A stretch of DNA of 64,000 bases from Bin87 sp965116785. Its GTDB lineage: Bacteria; Chloroflexota; Dehalococcoidia; Lucifugimonadales; UBA3495. The stretch lies in the NCBI GenBank assembly GCA_965116785.1, contig OZ220731.1, positions 3,100,001-3,164,000 of the forward strand. The letters run 5' to 3'. Positions within the stretch are counted from its first letter, which is position 1, and each line of letters starts with the position of its first letter. A program made the translations under genes and the position numbers. Shown in pieces: positions 42,620 to 51,232 of the stretch. Below the pieces are notes generated by a model that did not search any database, was not told where the DNA came from, and saw nothing but the letters and a program-made list of their open reading frames with translations.

Positions 42620-45600
42620 TTAGGAACCTGGCAGCGCCACCATCGTCTCGGTGTCTCCGGAGTCCAGGGCGCTCATGTAGGCCAGGATCAGCTCTTTGGT
42701 CAGATAGCGACCATGCGCTCGCTCGTCATTGCGGCGAGTGATGGGGAAGGAGTCCATGACGTAGTCAGCGTCATCCCGGTCGAGGCCATAGAGGATGAAG
42801 TACAGGGCGTCCAAGCGTGCGCGGAGGTGGCGACGCTCCGCAACGTCCCAGCTGAAGGGTTCGCCGTCGTAGCCCTGGGATTGGGCGAAGGGTTGCAGGT
42901 CGTAAGCGGCGTAGCACAGGCGCAGCACGTGGTCGCGCACCAAATCGGCGGCGGTGGTGCCACCGACTTGCCGGTCGTAATCGGAGCGGGTGATGACGGG
43001 GATCTGCTGGAGGACGAACCAATTCATATTCGTGCCTTGCAGTTTGCGTTTTGCTACAAAGTCTATGGCGAAACTGCTGAAGTTTGCTGCCCATAACGGA
43101 GCGCAATCAATGAAGAGATCAATGATTCTTTGCGACAACGACTCATCATAAGTCTCCTCTACATCCGGCAGCAATATCGGGACGCCATTGCCGTAACCTG
43201 CCCATGGTGAGACAGTTGCTATCAACGTGCGCGCATCGGTGGTCCTTGTAATCAGCCTGAAACCGATGGCGTATTGTGGATGTCCGGGGAATTTTTGACG
43301 CACGAAGTCATCTCGAACCCAATATCTCGGACGCGGGTAAAACCCTGGGTCCGCATGTTCTGCAAGCGTTACCGGGTCGTTGACGTAAGGATTGTGCAAA
43401 TTGTCCGGTTTGAAACCCACCGAGTTGTAGCGATGGTCAAAGTGATGGATTGTCCGTCCCTGATACAGCGGCAACATCTCTTCATCGCCCTTCCGCCAGC
43501 GGTTGAGCTCGATGGGATACCAGCCGTCTGCTTCCAGATTCTCCCGAGTCCAGAAATGCCCGCTGTCGTTCGTCATGTCGCTTTGGCGCACATGACGAAC
43601 GACAGCGGGTTCGAATTTTTTGTTTTCGGTGTCAAAGACCGGGTGGTTGCGGTAGATGCCCAGCACGATGTCGGCATCACGGCGGGTGAGAAAGACGGGC
43701 GCGGTGCCAGTTTGGGGGTTGACTCGGGCGAAGTCGTCAGCCCGCAGAGTCAACAGCCGTTCCGGTTCTCGCTCGGCCACCTTGCCCGGCGGGTCGTGGA
43801 GGAGGAAAATGGCGGGCAATTCGTCAGAAACTCGCTCTGCGCCACCCATTACCATAGTGCAGAACTTGAACTGTGGATGCACATCAGGAAAGAAACGCCC
43901 CCGTTCTCTGCCATTCTCGTCCACTCCCCGGCGGTTCTCAAAATCGTATAATGCCAGCAGGCGGTTGTCGTCCGTTATCTTGCTGAAAAACCTGGCGGCA
44001 TACCGGTCGGCGTAGATACCCGACGGAGTGAGCAAGGCAACGACACCGTCGGGCTCGATCATGCTTAAGGCTCGCTCGACAATCAGTCCGTACAAGTTGG
44101 TGTCGCCACCACCCAGCAGTGTGTAGTAACCGCAGGCCCGGGCGTAATAGAGCATCGTGTCAGCAGCGCTGAGGGCCTCCGAGTAGTCGGCATAAAGATC
44201 GTCACCATCAACCATCAGCTGGTCTATCAGTTCCCGGCGTCGGGAAGCGGGAGCGGCATAAGCGATGGCCGGCCGGCGAGTTTCCGGGGCGAACCACTCC
44301 ACTTCCTGGAGCTTGACCCGCTCCCACGGGGGGTTACCGATTACGGCGTCAAAACCGCCGTGCCGGGGGTTCCAGCCGTTGAACACACCGGGGAATGCTA
44401 GCTCCCAATGCAGCATCCGCCGCTCTGCTGCCAGTTCATCTATGACTCGCCACAGGGCGATGAAGCGGGCGAACCCGGCGAAATCAAAGTCGGGAGTCGC
44501 CCGCTGGGTGTCGGAAATGGCGTCGGGACCCCGTTGCAGCAGGCTCAGCTGGGTATCATAGTCCTGCCGCAACCACCACTCGACGGCGGTGGCGTGGTCA
44601 TCGCCGATTTGCCGGCGCAGTTGCCGGGGCTGGCGCAGGGCCAGCGGGCGGCTGCTGTTGCCGGCGGCCATCCAGCGCAGGCCGGTGAAGAAGTCCAGCA
44701 TCCGGCGCACCGGGGCTACGGTTTCCTGCATACTGCGGAACAGCTCCTCCGACTCTTTGACCTCGGCAATGTCGGCGTCGTCCAGCTGCTCAATGGCGCG
44801 GATGCCCTCGGCGGCGGCGGTCATGCCGGCGAAGACGTGGCCGGCAAAAGCATCGGTGGACGTGCGTATGTCCTCCGCCGCCTGCGCCAGCCACCCGCCC
44901 ACCAGCGAATCGCCGCAACGCAGGTGGTGATCCAGGAAGGTTAGCGGCGCGCCCACGGTGAAGCTGTGCAGCCACAGGGACATCTTGGCGAGCTCCACCG
45001 CCAACGGGTTGAGATCGACGCCATAGATGCAACGCTTCAGCGCCATCCTGCGGATGATGGCCCGGTCGGACAGGCTTTCCGCGCTGACTTCCCAGCCGTT
45101 GTCGGCGGCTTGGCGCTGGATCTCGTTCCGGATATTGGCGATGCGGACTTCGACGGGCGACTGGTAGGCGTTGTCATCGGGCAGCCAACCGGCGACCTCG
45201 GCGCCCAGGCCGGCCAGCCGGTCAACCTCCTCGGTCAGGTAGTTCAAGGCATCCACCAGGAAATGACCGCTGCCCATGGCCGGGTCGAGGGTTCTGAGTT
45301 GCAACACCGCCTCCGCCGGGTCGGCTGCCATCAACTCGCGGCGGCGGGTGTCGAAATCCCGCGTGTCCGACGCCAGCGACGCGGCCAACTCACGGAATCG
45401 TTTCTCGCGCTCCGCCACAAGCGGGCCCAGTACCTGCTCGACGATGAGCCGGACCAGTTCGGGCGGAGTGTAGTAGCTGCCGGTGTCCTTTCGAGCGTAG
45501 GGCTGGAGCTGCGGTTCGACCTTGCCGTTTCGGAAGACCGGCCGTCGTTCCAGCAGCTGCTCGTACAGGGTACCGAGTTGTTCCACGGACAGGTCTCGGA

Positions 45601-46783
45601 AGTTGACCAGCGCCCTTTCAACGGAGCCGTTGATTGGCGCAGAGCCCAGGCTGTTGATGATGTTGGCCAGGCTTTGGTCAGGCAGAGTCACACGCGCCAG
45701 CAATTCGGGCCGCTCAGGGTCGAAGAGACCTCCGTTGTAAGCGGGCAGGGCGGCAGCAGACTCGCCGGCGTCGATGCGGTCAAACAGGACCCGCAAGCGA
45801 GGCCAATACGTGGAGACGCCCGGTATGAACGATGGACCGGACGAAAGACGCTCCGCTATCTCTCGACGCAACGTCCGCAGGCTGATGCCTGAATAGGACG
45901 GGTGATCGACGGGGAGCAATCGCCGGTCCTCGGCGTACATCAGGAACAGGAACCGGTACATCAGCGTGAGAGACGTTTCCTGGATATCATCAGGGTTCGC
46001 GTCGGGATCGGCTTGGAAAAACGCGCTGAGCAATTGCGGATAAACTTCTTTGAAAACTGCGTCGGACAGCGTGTTCACCACCGTCTGGACGTAGCTGGCG
46101 GCGTCGGATAGGGCCCGGTCAAGGAAACAATAGCCGTCATCACCGATGCGGAAGGCATCGCGATGGAACAGGAGCAGGAACTGCCGCCGCTGCTCTTTGC
46201 CGGCGTCGCTGACGCACTCGCTGAGATTGAGTTCAAACCAGACGTCCTGGGTCCGGTAGAACTTCCCGTCCGGCCCGGTTCCGGTGGCCCGGTACAACCG
46301 CCAGATCTCGCCGTTGGTGAGGATGCCCCACTTCACTCGGCCGGCAGTGGACTGCCAGAACTGCCTCAGGTATTCCTGTATCTGCGCGCTGGGACTGAGC
46401 GGACGGCCAGCACGCTGGTCAAGATTAGTTCCCCAGGATTTGGCTTCGGCCGGCGCCAGCGGATAGTGCGAAATATCGCCCGCACCCGTGAATGCGGCGC
46501 GGTCGTCATCATCCGCAAACAGCATGTAATCGGGGGTTTGACCACTGACGGGAATGGGCGCCTGCGGCAGATAACTCCAGGCCAAGGCGTTCAGCACTGG
46601 CCGGATAAGGGCGTCCTCGACCTGAGCTTCGTTGGACGCTTGAAACGCATTAACGAAAGCGGTGTACGGTTCCCGCAAATCCTGGCCAAAATGAGAAAGG
46701 AGCTGGGGACTGATCTGCTGGTACTCTTGGGTTTCCCGCAGGCCGGCTTCCAGGAACGATTGGCTGAGCAACGTGTTTGACAT
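42620..46783 (-). CDS. Single-chain type II restriction-modification enzyme (Eco57I-like)
   Basis: A 1387-residue protein with nuclease and methylase in one chain. N-terminal PD-(D/E)XK site: TPDYMLF (Asp85) and LAPAEAKSWG (Glu113, Lys115). A helical linker (about 190-430) leads to the methylase: motif X-like GSYYTPPELV (435-444), motif I LDPAMGSGHF (499-508), VDLNPLAVELAKMSLWL and motif IV GNPPW (816-820), so N6-adenine methylation is expected. The C-terminal 400 residues (TRD-like, ending near GDTETMVALPGS) should read the target sequence. AGGAAG precedes the start. It is larger than MmeI-type enzymes and lacks the neighbours of BREX or DISARM, so it should act alone against foreign DNA. 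Confidence 0.88.
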   Translation of the reverse strand: MSNTLLSQSFLEAGLRETQEYQQISPQLLSHFGQDLREPYTAFVNAFQASNEAQVEDALIRPVLNALAWSYLPQAPIPVSGQTPDYMLFADDDDRAAFTGAGDISHYPLAPAEAKSWGTNLDQRAGRPLSPSAQIQEYLRQFWQSTAGRVKWGILTNGEIWRLYRATGTGPDGKFYRTQDVWFELNLSECVSDAGKEQRRQFLLLFHRDAFRIGDDGYCFLDRALSDAASYVQTVVNTLSDAVFKEVYPQLLSAFFQADPDANPDDIQETSLTLMYRFLFLMYAEDRRLLPVDHPSYSGISLRTLRREIAERLSSGPSFIPGVSTYWPRLRVLFDRIDAGESAAALPAYNGGLFDPERPELLARVTLPDQSLANIINSLGSAPINGSVERALVNFRDLSVEQLGTLYEQLLERRPVFRNGKVEPQLQPYARKDTGSYYTPPELVRLIVEQVLGPLVAEREKRFRELAASLASDTRDFDTRRRELMAADPAEAVLQLRTLDPAMGSGHFLVDALNYLTEEVDRLAGLGAEVAGWLPDDNAYQSPVEVRIANIRNEIQRQAADNGWEVSAESLSDRAIIRRMALKRCIYGVDLNPLAVELAKMSLWLHSFTVGAPLTFLDHHLRCGDSLVGGWLAQAAEDIRTSTDAFAGHVFAGMTAAAEGIRAIEQLDDADIAEVKESEELFRSMQETVAPVRRMLDFFTGLRWMAAGNSSRPLALRQPRQLRRQIGDDHATAVEWWLRQDYDTQLSLLQRGPDAISDTQRATPDFDFAGFARFIALWRVIDELAAERRMLHWELAFPGVFNGWNPRHGGFDAVIGNPPWERVKLQEVEWFAPETRRPAIAYAAPASRRRELIDQLMVDGDDLYADYSEALSAADTMLYYARACGYYTLLGGGDTNLYGLIVERALSMIEPDGVVALLTPSGIYADRYAARFFSKITDDNRLLALYDFENRRGVDENGRERGRFFPDVHPQFKFCTMVMGGAERVSDELPAIFLLHDPPGKVAEREPERLLTLRADDFARVNPQTGTAPVFLTRRDADIVLGIYRNHPVFDTENKKFEPAVVRHVRQSDMTNDSGHFWTRENLEADGWYPIELNRWRKGDEEMLPLYQGRTIHHFDHRYNSVGFKPDNLHNPYVNDPVTLAEHADPGFYPRPRYWVRDDFVRQKFPGHPQYAIGFRLITRTTDARTLIATVSPWAGYGNGVPILLPDVEETYDESLSQRIIDLFIDCAPLWAANFSSFAIDFVAKRKLQGTNMNWFVLQQIPVITRSDYDRQVGGTTAADLVRDHVLRLCYAAYDLQPFAQSQGYDGEPFSWDVAERRHLRARLDALYFILYGLDRDDADYVMDSFPITRRNDERAHGRYLTKELILAYMSALDSGDTETMVALPGS

Positions 46784-47263
46784 CTGTAAACTTCCTGCGA
46801 ATCCTAGTGAGATAGCTCCGTCACGGGCAGCCGACACGGAAGCCTTTTACAAAGCCTGATGTGTCAATTGTCAACGGCCGGCCCAACATGCAATCCCCAA
46901 CCGACTCGGCTCGCAATTGTAGCACCAGTTTCACAGACGGTTGAATTCAAGAAATCAAATATCCGACCGTTGGATCACCTTGCCTCTCGGTAAAATCACG
47001 CAGGTCGCTAGTATTACAACGACGGGTTAGGGCGGGAGACCGGAGGCATCGTGGCCAAGGGTGGCGCGACGTTTCCGGTGGGAGCGTCGGGCCCGTTCGT
47101 TGCGCTCCGGGACATCTGCCAGTCAACGCAGCAGTTCCTCCAGTCCGAACTGCGCTTTGGGCAAAAGTCACGCACCACTGGGTACACCTGGGGCCGGGTG
47201 ATCCGGGGCAGCTTTTCCCCCAATCCTGTTGCAGGGTGAGCAGGAAGGCCCCGGCCAGCAGGC

Positions 47264-47333
47264 ACATGGCGATCTCGTGCCCGCAGCAGCGTTCCGTGCC
47301 TCAACGAGATTGCCGCGCTGGGCTCGCAATGAC
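47264..47333. repeat. Truncated GTCATCGCGAG-type repeat
   Basis: ATGGCGATCTCGTGCC to CGCTGGGCTCGCAATGAC matches the right half of the element at 25.5 kb (GTGGCGATCTC, CAACGAGATTGCCGCGC, CTCGCAATGAC). The left arm is missing. Confidence 0.65.
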
Positions 47334-47365
47334 GTTCCGCAGGCTGGCGAGATTGCCGCCCCCGC

Positions 47366-47405
47366 ATCAAGTGCGGGGTGACGTTATCAAGTGCGGGGTG
47401 ACGTT
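47366..47405. repeat. 20-base direct repeat, two copies
   Basis: ATCAAGTGCGGGGTGACGTT occurs twice in tandem (47366-47385 and 47386-47405). The first copy overlaps a hairpin formed by CCCCGCA and TGCGGGG around TCAAG. Confidence 0.85.
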
Positions 47406-47422
47406 GCTGGGCTCGCGATGAG

Positions 47423-47449
47423 GATGACGATGACGATGACGATGACGAT
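47423..47449. repeat. (GATGAC) hexanucleotide microsatellite
   Basis: Four perfect GATGAC units plus a partial GAT. It lies outside any gene, 16 bases downstream of the DUF2269 gene's stop on that gene's strand. Confidence 0.9.
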
Positions 47450-47465
47450 TCTCCCAAACCGGGTA

Positions 47466-48035
47466 CTACTGAGCCCAACCGAAGGTTGGCTTGGTGACCA
47501 TCAGGTAGAGCGAGCAAAGGGGCAGGGCGATTGCTATCGCTCCCCAGACATACCACCTGCGGAGTGCCGAGGCGAATTGTGACGGCAGCGTGTCCGGGTG
47601 GGCCGACGGGTCTGAGAATACGACCATGCGATGCTGGGCCGGGATAAGAATTGCCACCCAAATTGCGCCGGACGCGGTGAAAATCCACAGGGCGGCGCTG
47701 ATCCAGGACAACTGGTAGATCACTTCCCGACCGCCCCAGGCGTCGAACACCATGACCAAACCGTTCACCAGCACCAGGAGCACGCCGGGCAGGGTGAAGA
47801 GCAGGTCGGCGCGCATAACAGCCTTTGCCGAGAAGTGGATGACATTGATGTTCCGCGTGCGCTCCGCCATCATCATCCAGGCGCCGGTAACGATGATGTT
47901 CCCGAGGAAAACCACCGCGCCGGCGATATGCAGGAAGGTGTGCCATCGATACGGGAACAGGGGCAGGGATACAGCCAAAACAACAATTATAAGCAAAGCA
48001 TAAGCTAACCATTCGATCCGGTGGATGTATTGCAT
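47466..48035 (-). CDS. DUF2269 family membrane protein
   Basis: A 189-residue inner-membrane protein with five membrane segments: AYALLIIVVLAVSLPLF; FLHIAGAVVFLGNIIVTGAWM; FTLPGVLLVLVNGLVMVFDAW; ISAALWIFTASGAIWVAILIP; WGAIAIALPLCSLYLMV. WHTFLHIAGAVVFLGNI and the ER..N..V...A..VM.AD.LFT.PG pattern fit the DUF2269 family of unknown function. The start has a perfect AAGGAGG eight bases upstream; the upstream ATG lacks this. The histidines and the aspartate in the membrane could bind a cofactor. Confidence 0.85.
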   Translation of the reverse strand: MQYIHRIEWLAYALLIIVVLAVSLPLFPYRWHTFLHIAGAVVFLGNIIVTGAWMMMAERTRNINVIHFSAKAVMRADLLFTLPGVLLVLVNGLVMVFDAWGGREVIYQLSWISAALWIFTASGAIWVAILIPAQHRMVVFSDPSAHPDTLPSQFASALRRWYVWGAIAIALPLCSLYLMVTKPTFGWAQ

Positions 48036-48054
48036 AGTCAACCTCCTTGTTGAG

Positions 48055-48265
48055 CTCACGCGTAACCAGTTTCAAACACTGGGCGGATGTTTTTAACGGG
48101 ATATACAGGATATATTTTGGTCAAGGCCGGCGTGGAGGACACTCATGGGCGGAGGCTTTGACGAAGGCTTAGGTTCGACAAGCTCACCATGAGCGGTATC
48201 GGTGGCATCGGCACGGGTCCCGGGAGGTCTGCAATGACCGCGGATGCAAAGTGGGTGCGCGTGAG
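48055..48265. repeat. MITE-like element, copy 4, composite core
   Basis: It lies in the 351-base gap between the DUF2269 and beta-propeller genes. Left arm CTCACGCGTAACCAG (48055-48069) and right arm GTGGGTGCGCGTGAG (48251-48265) form the shared outer inverted repeat. The core holds AACGGGATATACAGGATATA, which resembles AACGGGATGCACAGGATGTT at about 58509, and TTCGACAAGCTCACCATGAG (48172), the inverse of the block in the copies at 25.5 and 36 kb. The remaining bases before 48386 hold nothing recognisable. Confidence 0.6.
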
Positions 48266-48386
48266 CTGCCGCGCTGCCCTGCCTCGCATCGTGGACCCTC
48301 CCCACCGGAGATGGTCTGCATCCTGCCATCCGGTCACGACGCCGCGATTTTCAACACCCGCCCAGTGACTCTGCTCAATCGATTGT

Positions 48387-49715
48387 TCAAGGTCTCCCGG
48401 AGGAGAGCGCATAAAGATTGCCGTCATGGGACGCCACGTACAGCATGTCTCCCACCACCACCGGGGTGGCGGAGATCTTTCCGCCGGTCTGGAAAGTCCA
48501 TTCCTCCTGGCCCGTAAAGGAGTCTAAAGCATAGAGAGTGCCATGCTCGGAGCCGACCAGCAACGTGTTTCCGGTGACGATTGGACCCGCCGTGATCTTC
48601 TCGTCGAGTTGGGTGGCCCACCGCTCCGAGCCGGTCTCGATGTCGAGGGAGACGACCTTGCCCCCGGCGCTGGCCACATAGACTGCGTTGTGGGCAGTGG
48701 CAGGACTGAGCGACACGCTGTCGCCGATGCCGGAGGCCCAGATCGCCCCCTGTTGGTTGGGCACACTGGGCAGCAGGCCCCACACAAAGAGATTGACCCG
48801 GGCGGCCCACCAGAGACGTTCCAGAGGCAAGGTGCTGCTGTTCCAATCCAGCGACCACACGGTCCCGCGATGAGATACGATCAAGATTTGGTCCTCGTGT
48901 ATCGCAGGGGCTCCCATGATGGGCCAGCCGGCATCGTAGACGAAACGGGTGCGACCGGTTTTCGCCTCCACGATGTGGAGCAAGCCATCCTGAGAAGCCA
49001 CGGCAACCCGATCATCACGGTAGGCCACCGGAGCGACAATCCATCCGCCAACGGTAATGGTCCAGCGTTCCTCGCCGGTGGCGACGTCGAGGGCATACAG
49101 GTGCCGATTGGTGGAGCCAATATAAACCGTCCCATCAGCCACGACAGGCGAGGCCAGCACCGGGTTGCCGAGGTCCTTTTCCCACAGCAGCTCGCCGGTT
49201 TCCCGGTTCAGAGCGACAAAGCGTTTATTGCGCAGACCGAAAAACAGCAGGTCACCGGCGATGGCCGGAGAAGTGTCGGAAGGGACGACGGTCGAGAATT
49301 CCCACACCGGCTGGCCGGTATCTCTTTCGAGAGCCAGGGCACGACCATCCCCGGTGGTGATATAGATGCGACCGGCCACGACCGCCGGTCCAGCAAGAAT
49401 GGGGCCGGCCGTGTTGTAAGTCCACCGGACTTCCACCGGCGGCTGAGGACCCGGGTCCGGAGTAGATGCGTGGTTCTGGGCCGTCCGTCGCATCTGGGCC
49501 CAGGTCTCGGGGCCGGCATGAGCGCTAATGCTGGTGGTGGCCTCGGGAGGGGGGAAAAACAAGGCGGTCAAATTGAAGCTGACCGTAACCCACCAGAGAA
49601 TCAGCCCCAGGAGCAGGGCAATGCCGACAGTCCAGGGACGACGGCGCACGAAACGCCAGACGCGGCGCCGTAGATGAGGACGCTCGTCGGCCGATGTTGG
49701 GAAGCGAGTCGTCAT
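48387..49715 (-). CDS. Membrane-anchored PQQ-like beta-propeller protein
   Basis: A 442-residue protein from the ATG at 49715 (no good Shine-Dalgarno sequence; a TTG at 49862 is a longer option). A basic N-terminus and one membrane segment (WTVGIALLLGLILWWVTVSF) anchor it, with the rest outside the cytoplasm. About seven propeller blades follow, each with the PQQ-type repeat G.VY.G...G.LYALD..TG...W (YIGSTNRHLYALDVATGEERW; LLVGSEHGTLYALDSFTGQEEW; in part). No PQQ-ligating residues can be assigned, so it is a BamB-like or scaffold propeller. It is the last gene of the minus strand run after the peptide permeases, separated by 317 bases, so any link to the transporter is uncertain. Confidence 0.85.
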   Translation of the reverse strand: MTTRFPTSADERPHLRRRVWRFVRRRPWTVGIALLLGLILWWVTVSFNLTALFFPPPEATTSISAHAGPETWAQMRRTAQNHASTPDPGPQPPVEVRWTYNTAGPILAGPAVVAGRIYITTGDGRALALERDTGQPVWEFSTVVPSDTSPAIAGDLLFFGLRNKRFVALNRETGELLWEKDLGNPVLASPVVADGTVYIGSTNRHLYALDVATGEERWTITVGGWIVAPVAYRDDRVAVASQDGLLHIVEAKTGRTRFVYDAGWPIMGAPAIHEDQILIVSHRGTVWSLDWNSSTLPLERLWWAARVNLFVWGLLPSVPNQQGAIWASGIGDSVSLSPATAHNAVYVASAGGKVVSLDIETGSERWATQLDEKITAGPIVTGNTLLVGSEHGTLYALDSFTGQEEWTFQTGGKISATPVVVGDMLYVASHDGNLYALSSGRP

Positions 49716-49826
49716 CTGGGCGCGCCGGTTGACGGGGCGACCGGTATCTTCAGGGTGAGGTGTCCGTAACTGGGAAGCACCAACTTTCGTTTCGCAGAAC
49801 CTCTCGCCTGGTTGGGAGCGGCGGGG

Positions 49827-49916
49827 TCTTTGCCAAGCGACAATCGTCGAGTCGCCTGGCAAAGACTACCGAACTGAAGCCAAGATGGGATCTGCATTTG
49901 GGGACGATGCAGATCC
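49827..49916. other. Pair of strong hairpins between permease and propeller genes
   Basis: In the 317-base gene-free gap 49716-50032, TCTTTGCCAAGCGAC pairs with GTCGCCTGGCAAAGA (49827-49865) as a 15-bp stem with one mismatch and a nine-base loop. GGATCTGCAT pairs perfectly with ATGCAGATCC (49888-49916) around nine bases. No T run follows on either strand, so these are not classical terminators; they may stabilise the 3' end of the permease mRNA or be a repeat. Confidence 0.7.
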
Positions 49917-50032
49917 ATTTGCGCGACCCACCGAAGCCCCCTGGCGTACGAAGTCCTTCCGGCGTACCTGGAGGGCATTCCTGCCCCGGCGCTAAACCTC
50001 TCCCCAAATGCGCATTTCACCTCGGTATCAGT

Positions 50033-50947
50033 TTACGTGTTGCCACGCAGTTTGGGGTCCAGTGCGTCCCGGATCGAGTCACCGAACAGGTTGAAGGCCA
50101 ACACGGTGATGGTAATGGCAACTCCAGGGAAGATGACCAGCCACCATTCCGGCTTGAGAGTGGCTGCCACGGCGCCACCGAGCATGTTGCCCCAGGTGGC
50201 GGTGGGAGCGGGGACTCCGACCCCCAAAAAGCCCAGGGACGCTTCCAGCACGATGACCCCACCCAGCTGGGCGGTCACCAACACCAACCAGGGGGCGAGG
50301 CACTGGGGCGCGATGTGCAACCCCATGACCCGCAGGTCGGAGGCCCCAATGGCCCGGGCGGCTTCGACGTACGAGTTCTCCTTGACGGCAAGGGACACCG
50401 AGCGGATCACCCTAACCGATAACGGAATGCGGGTGATGGAGATGGCCACGATAACGGTGAACACTCCTGCTCCCAATCCCAACAACAGCACCATAGCCAG
50501 GATGAGAGTGGGGAAGGACAGGAGCAGCTCAACGATGCGCTGGCTGTAAATATCGAACTTTCCGCCGAGGTAACCGCTGGCGATACCCCACATCGCGCCG
50601 AGCGTGTCCCCGACGATGACAGCAACGAAGGCTACCAACAGAGATATGCGCGCTCCATAAATGACGCGGCTGAGCACGTCTCTGCCGACGCGGTCGGTAC
50701 CCAGGAGGTACTCCGAATCGGGAGGATCATTGATGTTTGTAAAGTGCCCCTCGATCGGGTTGTGCGGGGCTATCAAGGGCGAGGCGACCGCAAGCACAAT
50801 TATGACCGCCAGGACCACGCCACTGGCAGCTCCCACCGGCTGCCTTTCAGCAAATCTGCGAAGTGCCCGCAGTACCCCTACGGTATGCTCCCGGACGGTA
50901 GTAGCAGTCTCAGGCGCGGTTACAAGAACACTCGGATTCTCTGCCAT
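50033..50947 (-). CDS. Peptide ABC transporter permease (DppC/OppC type)
   Basis: A 304-residue inner-membrane permease. LLGTDRVGRDVLSRVIYGARISL is the hallmark start of the DppC domain, followed by ELLLSFPTLILAMVLLLGLGAGVF and the EAA loop YVEAARAIGASDLRVMGLHIAP that docks the ATPase; the end LFGDSIRDALDPKLRG is typical. The ATG at 50947 has AGGGAG seven bases upstream. It is the third gene of the operon (binding protein, DppB, DppC) with a 285-base gap to the DppB gene. The ATP-binding subunits are not in the window, so they must be supplied from elsewhere. Confidence 0.92.
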   Translation of the reverse strand: MAENPSVLVTAPETATTVREHTVGVLRALRRFAERQPVGAASGVVLAVIIVLAVASPLIAPHNPIEGHFTNINDPPDSEYLLGTDRVGRDVLSRVIYGARISLLVAFVAVIVGDTLGAMWGIASGYLGGKFDIYSQRIVELLLSFPTLILAMVLLLGLGAGVFTVIVAISITRIPLSVRVIRSVSLAVKENSYVEAARAIGASDLRVMGLHIAPQCLAPWLVLVTAQLGGVIVLEASLGFLGVGVPAPTATWGNMLGGAVAATLKPEWWLVIFPGVAITITVLAFNLFGDSIRDALDPKLRGNT

Positions 50948-51232
50948 CAATCAACTCCCTGGGGCTCAAGCCGGGTGTGTCTGATTGCTCCGGTGGTCGG
51001 CTCGTTCAGCGGCCCTCGCCCACTTGAATTCCCGCCCTGCGGCAAATGGGAAGACCCGGCCTGGAGGGTTGGGAGGTCTTACGGTCCGCCACAAACAGCC
51101 AGGCCGAGTTCATTCTGAGTAGGGTCAGGTCCGGATCCATCGGGTAAGCGGGGCAGTTCGCATAGGTGGGCACAGTGAATCACTGAGTGCGAAGCCGATC
51201 CGCGGTCCCAACCGGAGTCACGTGGTCACGTT

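Larger units (their letters stand above)
46784..47465. other. Gene-free spacer with repeats
   Basis: About 680 bases upstream of the restriction-modification gene. No reading frame in it has a recognisable product. The first 250 bases are relatively AT-rich and should contain the promoter of the restriction-modification gene. The rest holds a truncated GTCATTGCGAG-type repeat (47264-47333), a 20-base tandem repeat (47366-47405) and a hexanucleotide run (47423-47449). Confidence 0.55.

Noticed and set aside
41063..43096. 677-codon plus-strand frame across the amt gene
   Set aside because: It is an out-of-frame reading of amt that runs on into the antisense of the restriction-modification gene; composition is Arg/Gly-rich and no domain is recognisable.
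47423..47449. Phase-variation tract of the restriction-modification or DUF2269 gene
   Set aside because: The hexanucleotide run is outside both coding regions and, being a multiple of three, would not shift a frame; it lies past the 3' end of the DUF2269 gene.
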